From positions 1-64,000 of the forward strand of contig JAYMTJ010000033.1 in NCBI GenBank assembly GCA_036897525.1: 64,000 nucleotides of DNA, written 5' to 3'. The stretch's first letter is position 1. Each line of letters begins with the position of its first letter. The notes beneath the pieces were generated by a model that had not been told where the DNA came from, did not search any database, and was given only the letters and a program-made list of their open reading frames with translations. This DNA comes from Pelargonium x hortorum (lineage: Eukaryota; Streptophyta; Magnoliopsida; Geraniales; Geraniaceae). Made by a program: the position numbers and the translations under genes. Positions 12,149 through 24,192 of this stretch are shown here, in pieces.

Positions 12149-13427
12149 TAGGTAGGCTGATTATCTTAGAAAGTGCTTTCCTTGCATGAGGAAAAAGTAA
12201 TTTAAAGCAGAATTGAGAGAGTATTTAGTTAAAATTGCTTATGCATAAACCAAGTAGAAAGCTTTTTTTTCAGTTAAGGACACAATCCTAGGAATCTCTA
12301 AAATAATAAATAGAGTTACCAATTTCTTCAATATAAGCGGGAATGCCTACAAGGAGTGTGTGGAAGCTTAAAATACGAAGCAATCGGGAGACTCTTGTTT
12401 ACAGACTGACCAATCCCAGGTTAACCTTTGCAGATAGAGAATTTCTTTAGAGTTTGTATGAGAAATCCAGTATTACTTTTTACCGGGTTAAGGGTATCCG
12501 TAGAATTTCAAACCTATTTCTAGAATATGTGACTGAGTCTCTTTCTAGGTGCCGCCTTTTATAGGTCATGTTTGCATTGAAAAAGGGTAACTCTTGCGTG
12601 GGAAAGACCGCAAAAAGAGGAAAAAGGATAGAAATAAATGAAAGTGATGCGCTCTTGACTTGTTATTCTAACCTATGCTTAATAAAAAAACTTGTACCTA
12701 TGATTTTTTTTAGATTAAAATACGGAGGCAAAACCTCTAACAAGGCATAGAGTTCCTTTGCTTTTATCTTTATAAAGAAAACGGAAAGTAGGGAGGATCG
12801 CAAGTTATATAGATAGATATAGCCCCTCTTTTTTTCTGCCGCCACTTAACCTTTATAAAAAACTCCTAGAAGCATTCGTAAAAATAGAGTCTAAAAGCAA
12901 AAACCTCTTGTAAAACCAGATATTACAAAAGATATTGGAAGTTACTTTACTCAGTTGAGGGAATGAAAAAGAAGAAAACCCTTGAGAAATCAAAGAGTCT
13001 AAGCCCCGCTTATTCTTTTTTTGCTGTATTGCATTTTAATTAGAAAAGTTAAAGATAAGCAATCCAGATTAAATCTATAAAGGGGGAAAATTCTTATACT
13101 TTACTTTAATACCCGGTGCTATAAGGGCTCTCCTTTACTAAGAAAGAGTTGTATTCAACCTCCTTAAACACCAGAAATATCTGTTTATTTGATATCTGAT
13201 TAGAGTCTAGCAATTTGAATACCAAAATTTGTAAAAAGCAAGTGTCCTTTTTATATTTAGTTGGAGTGCTTTAAAGGCTTTGTATTTAGCCCCTGTACTC
13301 TACTTTCTACTTGATTTAATAAAAACAGCTCCTAGAAAACCTGAATAAGGTTAAATATTTCCATAATTAATGCACCGCTAAGTGAAATCTTTCATTTATA
13401 TATAGTATTCGAGGATAATTTATTTGG

Positions 13428-13499
13428 GATGAAAGTGTGGTGTTAGAGCGTTTGGGTGTTAACCGAATAAATGGTCGTGGGTTCAAGTCCACTTAGGAA
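13428..13499 (+). pseudogene. trnN: tRNA-Asn(GUU) relic
   Basis: The anticodon arm is intact: TTTGG, loop GTGTTAA (anticodon GUU at 13458-13460), CCGAA, five pairs. TTAGAGCG before it and TGGTCGTGGGTTCAAGTCC after it closely follow the trnN-GUU gene of plant organelles. The T-arm has lost a base, leaving GTGG/CCAC around an 8-nt loop, and the variable region appears longer by a few A's. The 3' acceptor (TTAGGAA) has no 5' partner. A full cloverleaf therefore fails and the gene is probably dead. Its neighbours are another tRNA-like relic and, on the other strand, trnC. trnC, trnN and trnY form a known cluster in angiosperm mitochondria, normally all on one strand. Confidence 0.6.
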
Positions 13500-13544
13500 T
13501 TAAGATATCAAGAAAGTCTCAAGGCAGTTTCATCCCTTTCCAAA

Positions 13545-13625
13545 GCTCTGCTTTTGTCATGTGGGTAAAGTGTTATTCAAGTTAGGAGGCGGACAAAGGT
13601 TCGAATACCGGTCACTTCTTTTAAA
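13545..13625 (+). pseudogene. tRNA-like relic, possibly tRNA-Tyr
   Basis: A D-arm-like CATGTGGGTAAAGTG is followed about 35 nt later by a T-loop AGGTTCGAATACC. The order and position next to the trnN relic would suit trnY, but I could not build an anticodon arm or acceptor stem. Identity is therefore weak, and it may be a chance T-loop. Confidence 0.25.
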
Positions 13626-13715
13626 GAATCCGGCCTAACCCTATTTAGTGCGCTACCCCGAGAGTCCAGAGGTTGGGACCAAAAGGTGGGCGTTTATTAC
13701 TTGGGCGATATATGT

Positions 13716-13787
13716 AGGAACCAGTCGGATTTGAACCGACGGATGTAAGTTTTGCAGACTCATGCCTTACCACTTGGCTATGATTCT
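13716..13787 (-). tRNA. trnC: tRNA-Cys(GCA), bacterial-like type
   Basis: This is a complete 72-nt cloverleaf on the minus strand. The acceptor AGAATCA/TGGTTCC forms six pairs (one G-U) and has one A-C mismatch at the first position. The D-stem is GCC/GGC around AAGTGGTAA. The anticodon stem TGAGT/ACTTA closes loop CTGCAAA with anticodon GCA. The T-stem GTCGG/CCGAC is perfect around TTCAAAT. It delivers cysteine in translation. The TAGCCAAGTGGTAAGGCA and TCTGCAAAAC phrases match bacterial tRNA-Cys. They do not match the native plant mitochondrial trnC, which has a different D-arm. The second tRNA-Cys reported from sugar beet and other angiosperm mitochondria (trnC2-GCA) is the best fit. C-to-U editing of position 72 would turn the mismatch into A-U. 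It faces away from the trnN relic. Confidence 0.8.
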
Positions 13788-13799
13788 CCGTTAATCAGG

Positions 13800-16700
13800 A
13801 GTCCGCCCCTAGCACCCAGTACTGTTGATGCTCTATAAGATAAGAAAGATATAAACAAACTGAATTGTTTTTTTTTATGCTCTAATAAATCTCGACAGAT
13901 AGTTCTGTCTGACTTAATACTTAAGGCAAGGTGTTCACATTCTCTAGTTTACACGTTAATGCTATATTAATCGGGCATATCCAGTATTTTCTATTCCTGC
14001 TCCTGCGACTAAAAAACTCCCAAAAAATTCCATTAACCAAGAGCTCTTGTAAGGTGATTCGTAAGGCAGCTTCAGAAGAAATCCTAACAAACGAAAACCC
14101 TTTTTTAGTTTACACGACTTTTGTGTATTCCATTCCTTTACTTACTTATTCAATTCAGCCGCTATAGTATATTACTTATACGATCCTGTAAAGAGCTGGT
14201 AACTAAAACTAAAAGATTTCCGTTTTTAGATAAATCCGGTTCCTATATTATAAGTAGAAGTTTTGGGCTTTAAATGTATATTATGCTCCCCAAAACCTAG
14301 TTACTTCAGAAGTTTCATTTGATAAAAAGGGCCCTATAGGGTGCGGAATTCCTATAACGGAGAACTCTGTGTGTAGTAAGTTAATGGTTACTCTACTCCT
14401 CTTCTTTTATTAAAAACTTGGCATTAAGAAGAGATATTAAACCCATAGTTTACAAACAAAAAGGGGGGTAACTCGAGGCTAAATCTATTGCAGTCCTGGT
14501 TAAAGTATTTTAGATGTTGCGCCTAAGTATGTATGGTATGAAAGTTCGAATCCGCCGCCTTAGAAAGACGTGATGGAGTTCAATATCAATATATAGACTG
14601 AATTTCAAATCAATATCTATTGTAGATATAGGTAAAAGAAAACAAGTGTCTTTACAAGATAAGGAGTCTCTTCCTTTTTCTTTTAGTGCAGCTAAAATTC
14701 TTTGTTTCTGAAACACCTGGGTAGCTGTAGTTTCTAGATTTTGTTAGCCCAAGGAACTCCTTACTATGAGTTCTACTAGTTGGATATAGTAAGACCTAAA
14801 TTCTGTGTCTTTAAACTTTCAAAAAGAGGTTCTTCGTTTTTTTCTGGAACTTCTAGGTAGAGGGATGGCAAGTATAAAGGCTCCAGAATGGGTCCGATGT
14901 CTATGTAGTCAAAAGCTTCTTACTTAATATGTTTCTTTTTTGTGATATCAAGGAGCCCTTACAGGCTTCCCAGTTAATAAAACTTTTGTTAAAGCACTTG
15001 TTATTTACAGTTGTTTTTTAGGCGTTGCCTTAAGTTTAAGTTTTTGAGTCTTTGTCAAAAGTAATAGTTTTTTAGAAAGCTATCCTATGGGTTCCATGTT
15101 CCTCATTATGCTCTTTGGGCGGCTTTATGTACTGTAATTACCGGGTCTCTGATGAAATCGGAAAGGGGTTTCCCTAGATTCCTGAATGTTTCATTTCAAT
15201 TTTTTATGTGTTTTGCCTGAAAGAGATTCTTGTTTAATGAGGGGCTCTTCTAAGCAAGGGTTAGAATCAACTGAGTAGGAGTACTGGACTTTTCGGAATT
15301 CAAATTCTTCAAGGTTTTGAGGAAGGCAAATAAGCAATATTGTAATAGAGGATAAATAGAAAAAATACCTGGCACAGTAAGGACGTTAAACTCAATTCGA
15401 TATTGGAGCAGGATTCCTTTTTCAAAGGTGGTAGGATATACTAGGTAGGGTTTTTTATAGTTACTCCGGGTTACTACTCGTGGCATTTTTTAGTTTGGGT
15501 GTTAAAGATAGTACTTACAGTTAAAATAAAAGGAGTTTCCTTTATAAAATCAGCTACTAAGACTTGGACAGGGATAGCTTTCATTAGAGTTGGACTACTT
15601 TCACTGGCTCTTGGCCTAGACCTTCCCTGAGCTTGCAACCCAAAACGCAATCACTTATTTAAATATAAATAAAGAAAAAGCTTGTTTTTTTGTAGAATTT
15701 AGCTTAGAATACAAAGATTCTAATTGAATGGATAGGTCCGAGACCTAGTTACCAAAATCTAAAGACAAGGACGGTCGAAGGTTCGAAACGCACTAAACAG
15801 CCTTGTTGACGCCGAAATTGAAGCTAAGATTGCCCCACCCTCTTATTTATAGTATAAAGGACCCACTATAAGTTAAAGTTAAAACGAGTTTAGTTTCCCA
15901 GCCTTGTGTGCTCTTGTTATGCGGAATCTAGTACTTCTTTAGTTAGATATGAAAGTCAAAAAGAAAGAGTAATATAAGGGATTCCTTACGTAATGCATGT
16001 AGTTTATACTCTAATTAGAAGAATTCTAGGCAATAGACCCGACAAGATACAGTAAGAGTTTTCTTCTTTCTGGGGCTAACCTTGTTTTTAATAAAAGTCA
16101 ATGCCTTTGACAAAAATTCTTTAATATCCGTCAAAGCGCCTCAGCAGTCAACTCCCATTAATTTATCAGCAAAATTCCGAACATCCAGGAAAGCGGAAGG
16201 TTATCGAGCCATCTTTAGGAAAGAATTCCTTAGCAGACCCAACTAAGCAGAACTCCATAAGAGGGAAAGCCCCAAGACGTATAAGTTTCTCTTAAAAAGA
16301 TCGAAATTTAGAGTACTAATGTTAAATACGAGTGTAACCTTTTGCGGTAAATTATACTAAGGCATTGTTATTTCGGGAAACTCTAGACTAATATTTCCCT
16401 TAATTTCTACTCCTATCCTTTGCCTTTGAACAGGAACCCCAGCTATACCAATCCCTTATCACTAAAGTCCCGACTACTTACTTATAGTCAGCTGAGTTCT
16501 ACTTAAGATAAAATAACAGAGGGGATATACCTAAGCAAGACGAAGCTTTTTAAGTTACTGGAAAAGACTCTATTTAAGATGATACAGTTAGAGTCCTTTA
16601 AAGGTGAAAACTCCTGCTTTATTCTATACTATAACACTCAAGGAACTGAGTATATATAAGCCCCTTACTTACGAGGAGTCAATTTATTAAGATCCCAAAC

Positions 16701-19700
16701 GACTGTTATGTGAAAAATATTTTAATATTGTCGGAGAGCCCTGCGCAGGGAAACCTAGAAAGAGCCAAGAGGTTAGCTAAAAGGAATTCCTGAAATTTTT
16801 GATCCTAGTATAATAGATTAAAAAGGGGTCTCTATACTTGGTAAAAAGTCTCTTTAGATTAAAGATTTCCTTTTTCAAGAGCCGGGCGCGCTTTCTCACG
16901 ATTCTAAACTAAAAAAACTATATATATATTATAAGTCTAACCCAGCCTCAAGAACTTCTTTCTTAATATTCCCGGACTCAATCACTTTAGAACAACTTTA
17001 TTCGAGTAAAGTCCAATTCCTTTGAGGTTTGTCTTGGCTTTTTTTTGTACGAGACACGCCTCTATATCAATTACAAGACGTATTTAAGAAACAAGCAATG
17101 CAGGTGAGCTTTTTTCTATTAAATTAGGGCTGAGTGTTTATTTCTAGAAGACTAGCAAAGGGATTCTGGCTTCCTTATAAGGGCCGCCCTATAATGGGGT
17201 AATTCGACGGATATAAAATAGAATTTACAGCTCTGGGGCAGGCTCTTTGATAAAAAAAAATCAATATAGTAGCAAAAAGGCAACACTTAAGACTTTCCGT
17301 AAGTATAAGGACATCAATACAGTGCAGTACCTCTGAGGAGGCTCTTGCTTGGGTTATTTGAAAAACACTTTCAAATCAAAGTAATAGCGGGAGTTTTAGA
17401 GTTTTACTACTAGAAATACTAGTATTAGATAAATCCAACTAAATGAGAGAAGGTAAATCTTAAACTAGATATAGAATCTATTGGTAGCTATTTGCTTTAG
17501 ATAATCTCTGAATTGGACTTTTGAACCCGTGGTATCGCTAATTTTGACAAGTTTGTGCTACCGCTTTGCTGAAATGAAAGAAACAAAAGTCTTCCTGGGA
17601 GTGCTTACTAGTTAGAATCAATTTAACTTATCTACTAAGTTATTGATAACATAACAGGCGAATCCCATACTTCTATTTTAATCTATTAAAGTAGTCCTCA
17701 ATTAGCCCAATCCTGTGTATATTTTTCCATTTAATTAACAAGGAGTCTAGAATATCTTTTATCTTTGAATTTTCTTTTTAGTTGAAAATGCAGTACTATA
17801 CTATTTCTTTTTAAAAGGTAACTTTAATCCTTTAATATTTCAATTTAAGATGGATTCTTTCTTTATTCTTATCTTAGCCCTTTTTATTGAATTGAAAAAA
17901 AAAATCTTTCCTTAAGGAGGTTTCCTTTTACCTGCCTTATTCTTCTTTCTTAGTTATACCTGCAGCTTTATTGTTACTACTAGGATTCCCGTGTGGAGCT
18001 TATGGGTCTTATGGAGCTCTGTCTGGATAAAGGTTTACAAAAGCTTCATTTATGGGTAGTAGTGACAAGGATTTGTAATATATAATAGTTTAATGGGCAA
18101 CCCCGGTAGCAGTAAAGTATTGATACCGAACTCCTAACTAAGATACAAAATCTGTATTCAATTTAGTACCCTGCCCTTGAGGAAAATCCCTATATAGTAG
18201 AATCTCAATACAAACAGCTAAAAAAAACGCAAATAATTGAAGGGAGTTTCTAGTTCGTTTACAAAGCCAGTCAGCTATTTTTATAGTAATTTAGACCCAC
18301 CTTCCTTTAGGGAAGTTTATAAACAAACCTTAAGGTACAAAGCGGCTGGGTTTTTTTAATCCCTTTTTTTGTTCCTTTTCTATTCTAGGTATGGACAACT
18401 CCGCGAAAAAGGGCTTTCCTAATTAACGGGTTTCCTTATTTCTAAGGCAAACTATTCTATACCTATCCGGGCCTAGCTAAGAAGAGCTTCTTTTGGAGTA
18501 GGTTTCCTGAGAGTCTTAACTTAAAATCTTTTAGTTAGGGGTAGTAATACGAGATTTTAGTTATGATCTTAAATTAAAGGTTCATGGATTGTCAAAAAAG
18601 CGGATCTTTAAAAAGTTCTACATACTACGACTTTATTATCACGGGCCCTCCCAGAGAAGATACCTAACCACTCCTTGAATTCATTTCATTTTTGGGATAG
18701 CGAAAGAGGAAAACTAGATTCTAAAATCTCCAGCTAAAAGGAGTCATTGCCCCCCCTAAATGCATGAGTTCATATAGATACTTATATAAAGAGCTTATCA
18801 CTATCCTAAATAGTCCAGTTCGCGTGCTATCAGAGTTGTAAATCCGAGAGTTTCCCTATCAAGAGGCCAGAGCTATCTATATCTTATAATTATTACGGGT
18901 AAACTTCACTTTGTATACAATTAATGAAAAAAAAGTATCTTACAATCCCACGAATTGACTTGACTCACCCGGCCAGAGACTCCCTATATATAGAGTATAG
19001 GAAGAAGACGCTTCTACTGATTGAGTAAATAGTTTCGTATATTGTCCAATACCAGAGAAAAGTGATCTAGCCACACAATATAATTAATCAATAACTAGGA
19101 AGCTTCCCATAAAGTACCCGGTGCATAGATCAGACTCGGGGGGTAAGATAGGAGTCCTGCACCTCCTTTATAGTTACGCCCAAAAACGCTTTTGCTGACA
19201 TGAGCTCGGTACTTTTATGAGCTGCAATGGGGTATAATATAGCTTAAGATTTCCCTTAGGGTACTCTCTTAGAGTATAGAGTTTGTAAGTAATTGGCTGG
19301 GAATAGCTCGCCTTGGTTTCGCCGTAGAATCCACAGTTAAGAAGCCCTGACCAAGAATGCCAAAAGGACAGTAAGTATGTAGGATTTACCCCATATTTAG
19401 AAGATTGTAGGTGTAAAATCAAAACCCCAGGGGTTTCCCATTAAATTGAACTTGTTAGAGAAGAAGTTTTCATTCTGGTGTGTACTTATCTTGTATTCTG
19501 CTAGCAAATCCAAGCCCTAAGAGTCTATGACTGAGGGAATCTTGGACACATATAACTAATAAGCTCCCAGCACACTAACTCTGGTGAAGTAGAGTTTTTG
19601 CTTAAAGGAAAAGTATACCTGGTTTATTTGACATTCCGGGATATTGAAATGGAAAGGGGGTTAAACTGACACGAAAAGAAAAGAGACCCACAGTTATGTC

Positions 19701-22700
19701 GTACTATACCTACAGGATTAACACAATATCAATGAAACTGAACGTTATAATTTAACAAAGAAGACGTAACTCTAACTTTTAAAAACACAGAGTTTGAAAA
19801 AAGCATTTGACTTGGCAAGAGTCTAAATAACGGGAAAGGTCGAGGTGTAATGACTAACTACTTCCTTTCTAAGGGCACTGGCAGTTAGCGGTCAAACTCG
19901 TTCTCGTTTAAGTATAATAATATTCTTTATATCGGCTGAACTTAACATAGTTTTCTAATTTATAACTCTAAAGTAGAGAGGAATTTTAGTAAAAGTAAGA
20001 GAAAACTGTTATGTCCTAGATACTTTAACAATATCTTAATTAAAGAAGTATAATTGGCGCACTTGCCGAAGCCCCAAATAAAAGGTATTGCAAAGTGGAA
20101 ATGGTCTAAGTTATTATGAGTAATCTTATAATTGTCTAGCTATCCTTGCGAGTATATGAGGTATGTAATTTATAGCTAGATTTAGACTTCCGGTAATTAT
20201 CTAATGCTCATGAATTGAGAAACTCCGTAGGTAACTGAGATTGCGTGGAGTGATAAATCCTTTAATCTGCGTGGAAAACACTCACAAGTATTGAGATACT
20301 ATAGGAATGAATTATTGTTCAAATAGGAAATCCGGGCCAGGCTTGTTTTCTAACGAGGGTTACTGTGCGCTCTACTTTACTTCAATTTTAGTCTCTCTTA
20401 CTCCTAACCTAAGATGTAGCAACAATGTAAGATTTACAAGGGATACTTTGCGATTGATATACTTCTGCTTCCTGTCTCGTTTTGGTACCCGATTTATGAG
20501 AAATTCCTCGCTTTAGCTACATCAACGAATATTGCACAAAACAAGAGTTAGCGAGATTTGAGCGTTCTTTCCTACAAGTCAAGTAGGGAATAAATAAAGA
20601 TTTAGGTAGGCTCTTTTTTTTTTCAAAAACAAAAAGAATAGTAATTAGCTAAACTAAAACTGTAGTTCTTATTAAAGAAGCTTTTTTCTTTTACTACCCT
20701 TGGTTTTAACACTTAACACAGTGCTTAAAAAGATACAAGGGTTTTTTCTAATTATTACTTGGATTCTCCTATATGTACCCGAGAAACCTCGTTGAATTAT
20801 CTATCCCTTCATTTTCTTTCTTTAGTTCTTAAAGTTCTGGATTGTTCTCAGCTGGACTAACAGAGAGAACTCCCATGAAATAGATAGAGTTTTAGTCTAT
20901 CATTCAATACAGAATTTCTAAGGGGATCCCCCATTTCCCCCAGTATTTGTATTCTACTTTTTTTTTAGTGCTGCTATTGGTAATTTTTTGGTTTATCAAG
21001 TTTGCACAATAATTTGTTTGTATATGAAGTCTTACTCACTAGCGGCTACAACCCCTATTCTAGATTATGACTAATTTCTGTCTTTCCTTAGTCCTGCTCC
21101 GAAAGAGGGGCATTTCTTTAGTATTTATAATATAATCTAGGCTCTATACTTATTTGCAGTATACGTACTACCTTTAAATTCACGGAAAGTTATTCCCGTT
21201 TTTTTTCTATTCCAAAGAGCACGCTAGGGTTCCAAGCCGAAAAAAGGAAATGAAAGCTTTTCTATATAAATCATACATAAATTATACAAACAACATATAT
21301 AAGGAAATACTCTAAAAATTCATACTTATTTATAAAAGGAGATTGATGCTAACTATTACTTGGTATTCATCACGACACGATAGCCTTTTATTTTAGGCTT
21401 TAGGTAAGCCTTACGTTTATTCTAATAGGAATTCTTTTGACAAAGCAAGAATTGTTCCTAAACTCGGGATACTTGAGAGGGGTTGACTCGCTAGGAGAGC
21501 AACGTAAGTGCCGTGCTGTTTATAAATCTAACAGGGCTGTCCGAAATAAGATAGAATAGATGAGAAACTCTAATGTTCCAAATACACTATATTAGATTAG
21601 TCGAAAGGTATATACTCGCTCTGGTTCTAGTAGAACAGCTCGGTTTTTTAGGTCTTAACTTAATTATTAATTAAACTGGGTATTTTCCAAGTATAGGTTT
21701 TAGTAAAGTAATAAAGTAAGGTTTTTTCTAGCAAATGAAGCGAAAGCTTGTTTTGTTGTTGGATTTTGTGTATGTAAGGTGTTCTATCTATTAATTTAAT
21801 ACAGATTAGAATCGATAAGAGCAAGGAGTACAGTAACAGGTATCCAATAATTAGAACGTGTATCTTCTTCTAGTCTAAAAGATAGTTAGATATTAAGAAT
21901 TCCTCAACAAAGGCTTTACAAAAAAAAAGGGAATAAAATGGAATTATAGTAAAAAGTAAATCCGATGCAATTCAAGTCAAACTTTAGTAGCTCAAGTACA
22001 GATACAAGGGATTCTCTATCATATTCAGAGACTAGTAAATTAATGGAAGAATACGTATATGAAATGGCTTCCTTGGATCCGGTTATATTGAGGGGTTTCA
22101 GTGGAAATTATCAGGAGAAAGAAATCTTTTGAGTTGTATAGAGTGGGAATACCAAGACCCCTCTTTCTAGTAAAAAAGAGTACCCCAATGCCAGCTATTT
22201 TTAAGGTAATAAGCAAGATAACAAACATTAAAAAAGAGACTTTTCAAAAAAGTTACCTTACGTACGCGCTTTGCACTAGAAGCTGCTCTCTTAGGAATCC
22301 ATAAGTCTAAACCGAAACAAACAAAGAGATGCATACTACACCACCGGAAACCCTTAAGATAAGAAATCGAGAATAGCTAAAATAGTAAGAGAGATACACA
22401 TAGAGTTTTCTATGGGTCCCTCTAAGGAACCCCCTTATGGAAACCCCTAGAGTTTAGAGGCTAATACTTAGTCAATATAATAAAACTTACTAATAAATAA
22501 TAGGGATATCTTTTCTATACCATGACTCATTATAGTTTTAAGAGCGCAGAAGAGGGTCAAAGTCAAAGTCTTCGGAGGGACCCCTTTTGAAAAAAATTCA
22601 AGTGGACCTTTTCTACTTGTATACTTTATAGTAAGTCATACGACCCGGATCTCAAAATTCTCATAAAGAGATGAAAATCACTTAGATAAACTTGACTCTT

Positions 22701-23790
22701 AAAATTATGAATAGTAAGTGACATTACGACACAGCTATTAGCTTACTACTTTACTGCAAGTTTACATTCGGCAAATCAAAGTCTATTGTTGCGGTCTTAG
22801 GTTCGAACCCCTTCCCTTAAACCAAAATTAGGGTGCCTCAAAGTGCTTCATTACGAAGCGATCGCACATGAAGAAGCCTCGAAAATGAATTGCAGGAGAA
22901 TACATAAGAAAAAAGTGCATATACTTTCTTAAAAAGGACTTTTTGTGTATTGAAATGCCTTGTCTCCCTATAGTTTACAAAAAAAAGTAACTAAAGTTTT
23001 TTTTAGATCTTTAAGTTAAGTTCGGATAACCTTAATAGGTCAACCAAATGAGATTTTTTAGCATAGGGAATACAAAAAAAGAAAACGAAAACGAATTCTA
23101 ACTTATTTGCGCTAAGATTTAAGCCCGATAATTTTGACTTGATTAGTAAGGGGGTTATTCCTATAGCTATAGAAAGCAGGTAATACAACAAAGTAGGTAT
23201 TATAGCTCTGACTTATCTTAGTCCCTTAGTCACTTTTTTTTACTCACAAGTTTTTAGGTTTGCCTAGGGGAGTTTAAGGCTTATGAAGTTTAGTGGATTA
23301 AGACTCTGAAAAAAGGGGGTCGGGTTAAATTACAGGGAATTCTTACTCCTAAGAGTGAAAATCCTGTGTACTTAATGACAAAATCAGGGTATCCTTCCAT
23401 TGCATTGACTTTACCTCTGGTTTTAGACTTATCGAAAATATGAAAACCATTATACAATATAAGTCAAAGCCAAAAGGTAACTTTCAAGAATTTCTACAAG
23501 GAGTCTTCTCGATAAATTAGTTACGAACTGCTTACTTTTTTACACGTCAAAGATGAAGTGAGTCAGCTAGAATTCGGATCCTAATAAAAAAAGGTATCTA
23601 TATACTTTCCTCAAGTGCTTAAGGCTTGCCAGAAGGGATAACTAGGGCTCTTTTTACGCAGGGGTATACCACTTTACTATATTTCTTAGTAATAAAAAAA
23701 CTTTTAGATGAGAAACTTACAAACCCGATAGCTTGTTATAAGTTTTGTAAAGCGTATAAAATCTGTTTTAATTTAAAGAGGGAGGACTTA
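13800..23790. other. AT-rich non-coding spacer
   Basis: No gene recognised in about 10 kb. The longest frames are 82 codons (19174-19422 minus) and 78 codons (13931-14167 plus, 15250-15486 minus), with no familiar motif. A weak tRNA-like remnant lies at 17508-17578. AAGGAGTC words are frequent here: 14662, 16674, 17741, 18739, 19150 and 23499. Confidence 0.5.
17508..17578 (-). pseudogene. tRNA-like relic, tRNA-Pro/Asp-like
   Basis: On the minus strand AGCAAAGCGGTAGCAC (D-arm-like) is followed by TTGTCAAAAT and then ACCACGGGTTCAAA (T-arm-like), with spacing close to that of a tRNA. The ends recall plastid trnP (GGTAGCGC, CACGGGTTCAAA), whereas the centre recalls trnD (anticodon GUC). Neither anticodon stem nor acceptor stem pairs well, so it is at most a remnant. 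Confidence 0.3.
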
Positions 23791-23794
23791 TCAA

Positions 23795-23885
23795 ATTACC
23801 CTAAATTTTATTAAGCCAAGTAACTGAGTTATTTGCTAACTCAAGGTTGTTAAGGGTCGAATACCCATCACTCCGGAGAACGACA
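23795..23885 (+). pseudogene. tRNA-like relic
   Basis: AAGCCAAGTAAC (D-arm-like) is followed by a perfect hairpin GAGTT/AACTC with a 7-nt loop ATTTGCT, then GGGTCGAATACCC in T-arm position. The loop would read UUG (Gln) in one register, while a Ser GCU triplet is present one step away. The T-loop is one base short of TTCGAAT and there is no acceptor stem. On the opposite strand at about 23990-24015 there is a consensus-like D-arm TAGCTCAGTTGGATAG without the rest of a tRNA. Confidence 0.3.
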
Positions 23886-24170
23886 AGACTTCTCTACCTA
23901 GTTTTCTATAAGGGGCGCTTTTCAAATTAGATACCACATCTCTCAGTCTTAGACTGTATAAAATATTCTTCTTTGTTTATACCCTAAAACTATCCAACTG
24001 AGCTATTAGATTAGAGTCTATTTTGTTTTATTAAGGTCCGCCTTCCCTTCTATTAAGTAGGCGCAAAGGCTAACTGGAGATCATTTTATGTATTTTTGTA
24101 TGCTTTGCGAGTAATCCCTAGGCTGGAATTTTTTGTTGTTTTAGAGCTATAGCTCAGGATAAGCCTTACT

Positions 24171-24192
24171 TATATGTCTTCTATATGTCTTC
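24171..24192. repeat. 11-bp tandem duplication (TATATGTCTTC x2)
   Basis: Two perfect adjacent copies. Confidence 0.85.

Larger units (their letters stand above)
10601..13420. other. AT-rich non-coding spacer
   Basis: Apart from the stem-loop at 10621-10659 and a (CCCTA)3 repeat at 12134-12148, I see no gene. The longest open frame is 71 codons (11586-11801 plus). Two 60-codon frames overlap on opposite strands near 12.6-12.8 kb. None has recognisable motifs. Confidence 0.5.
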
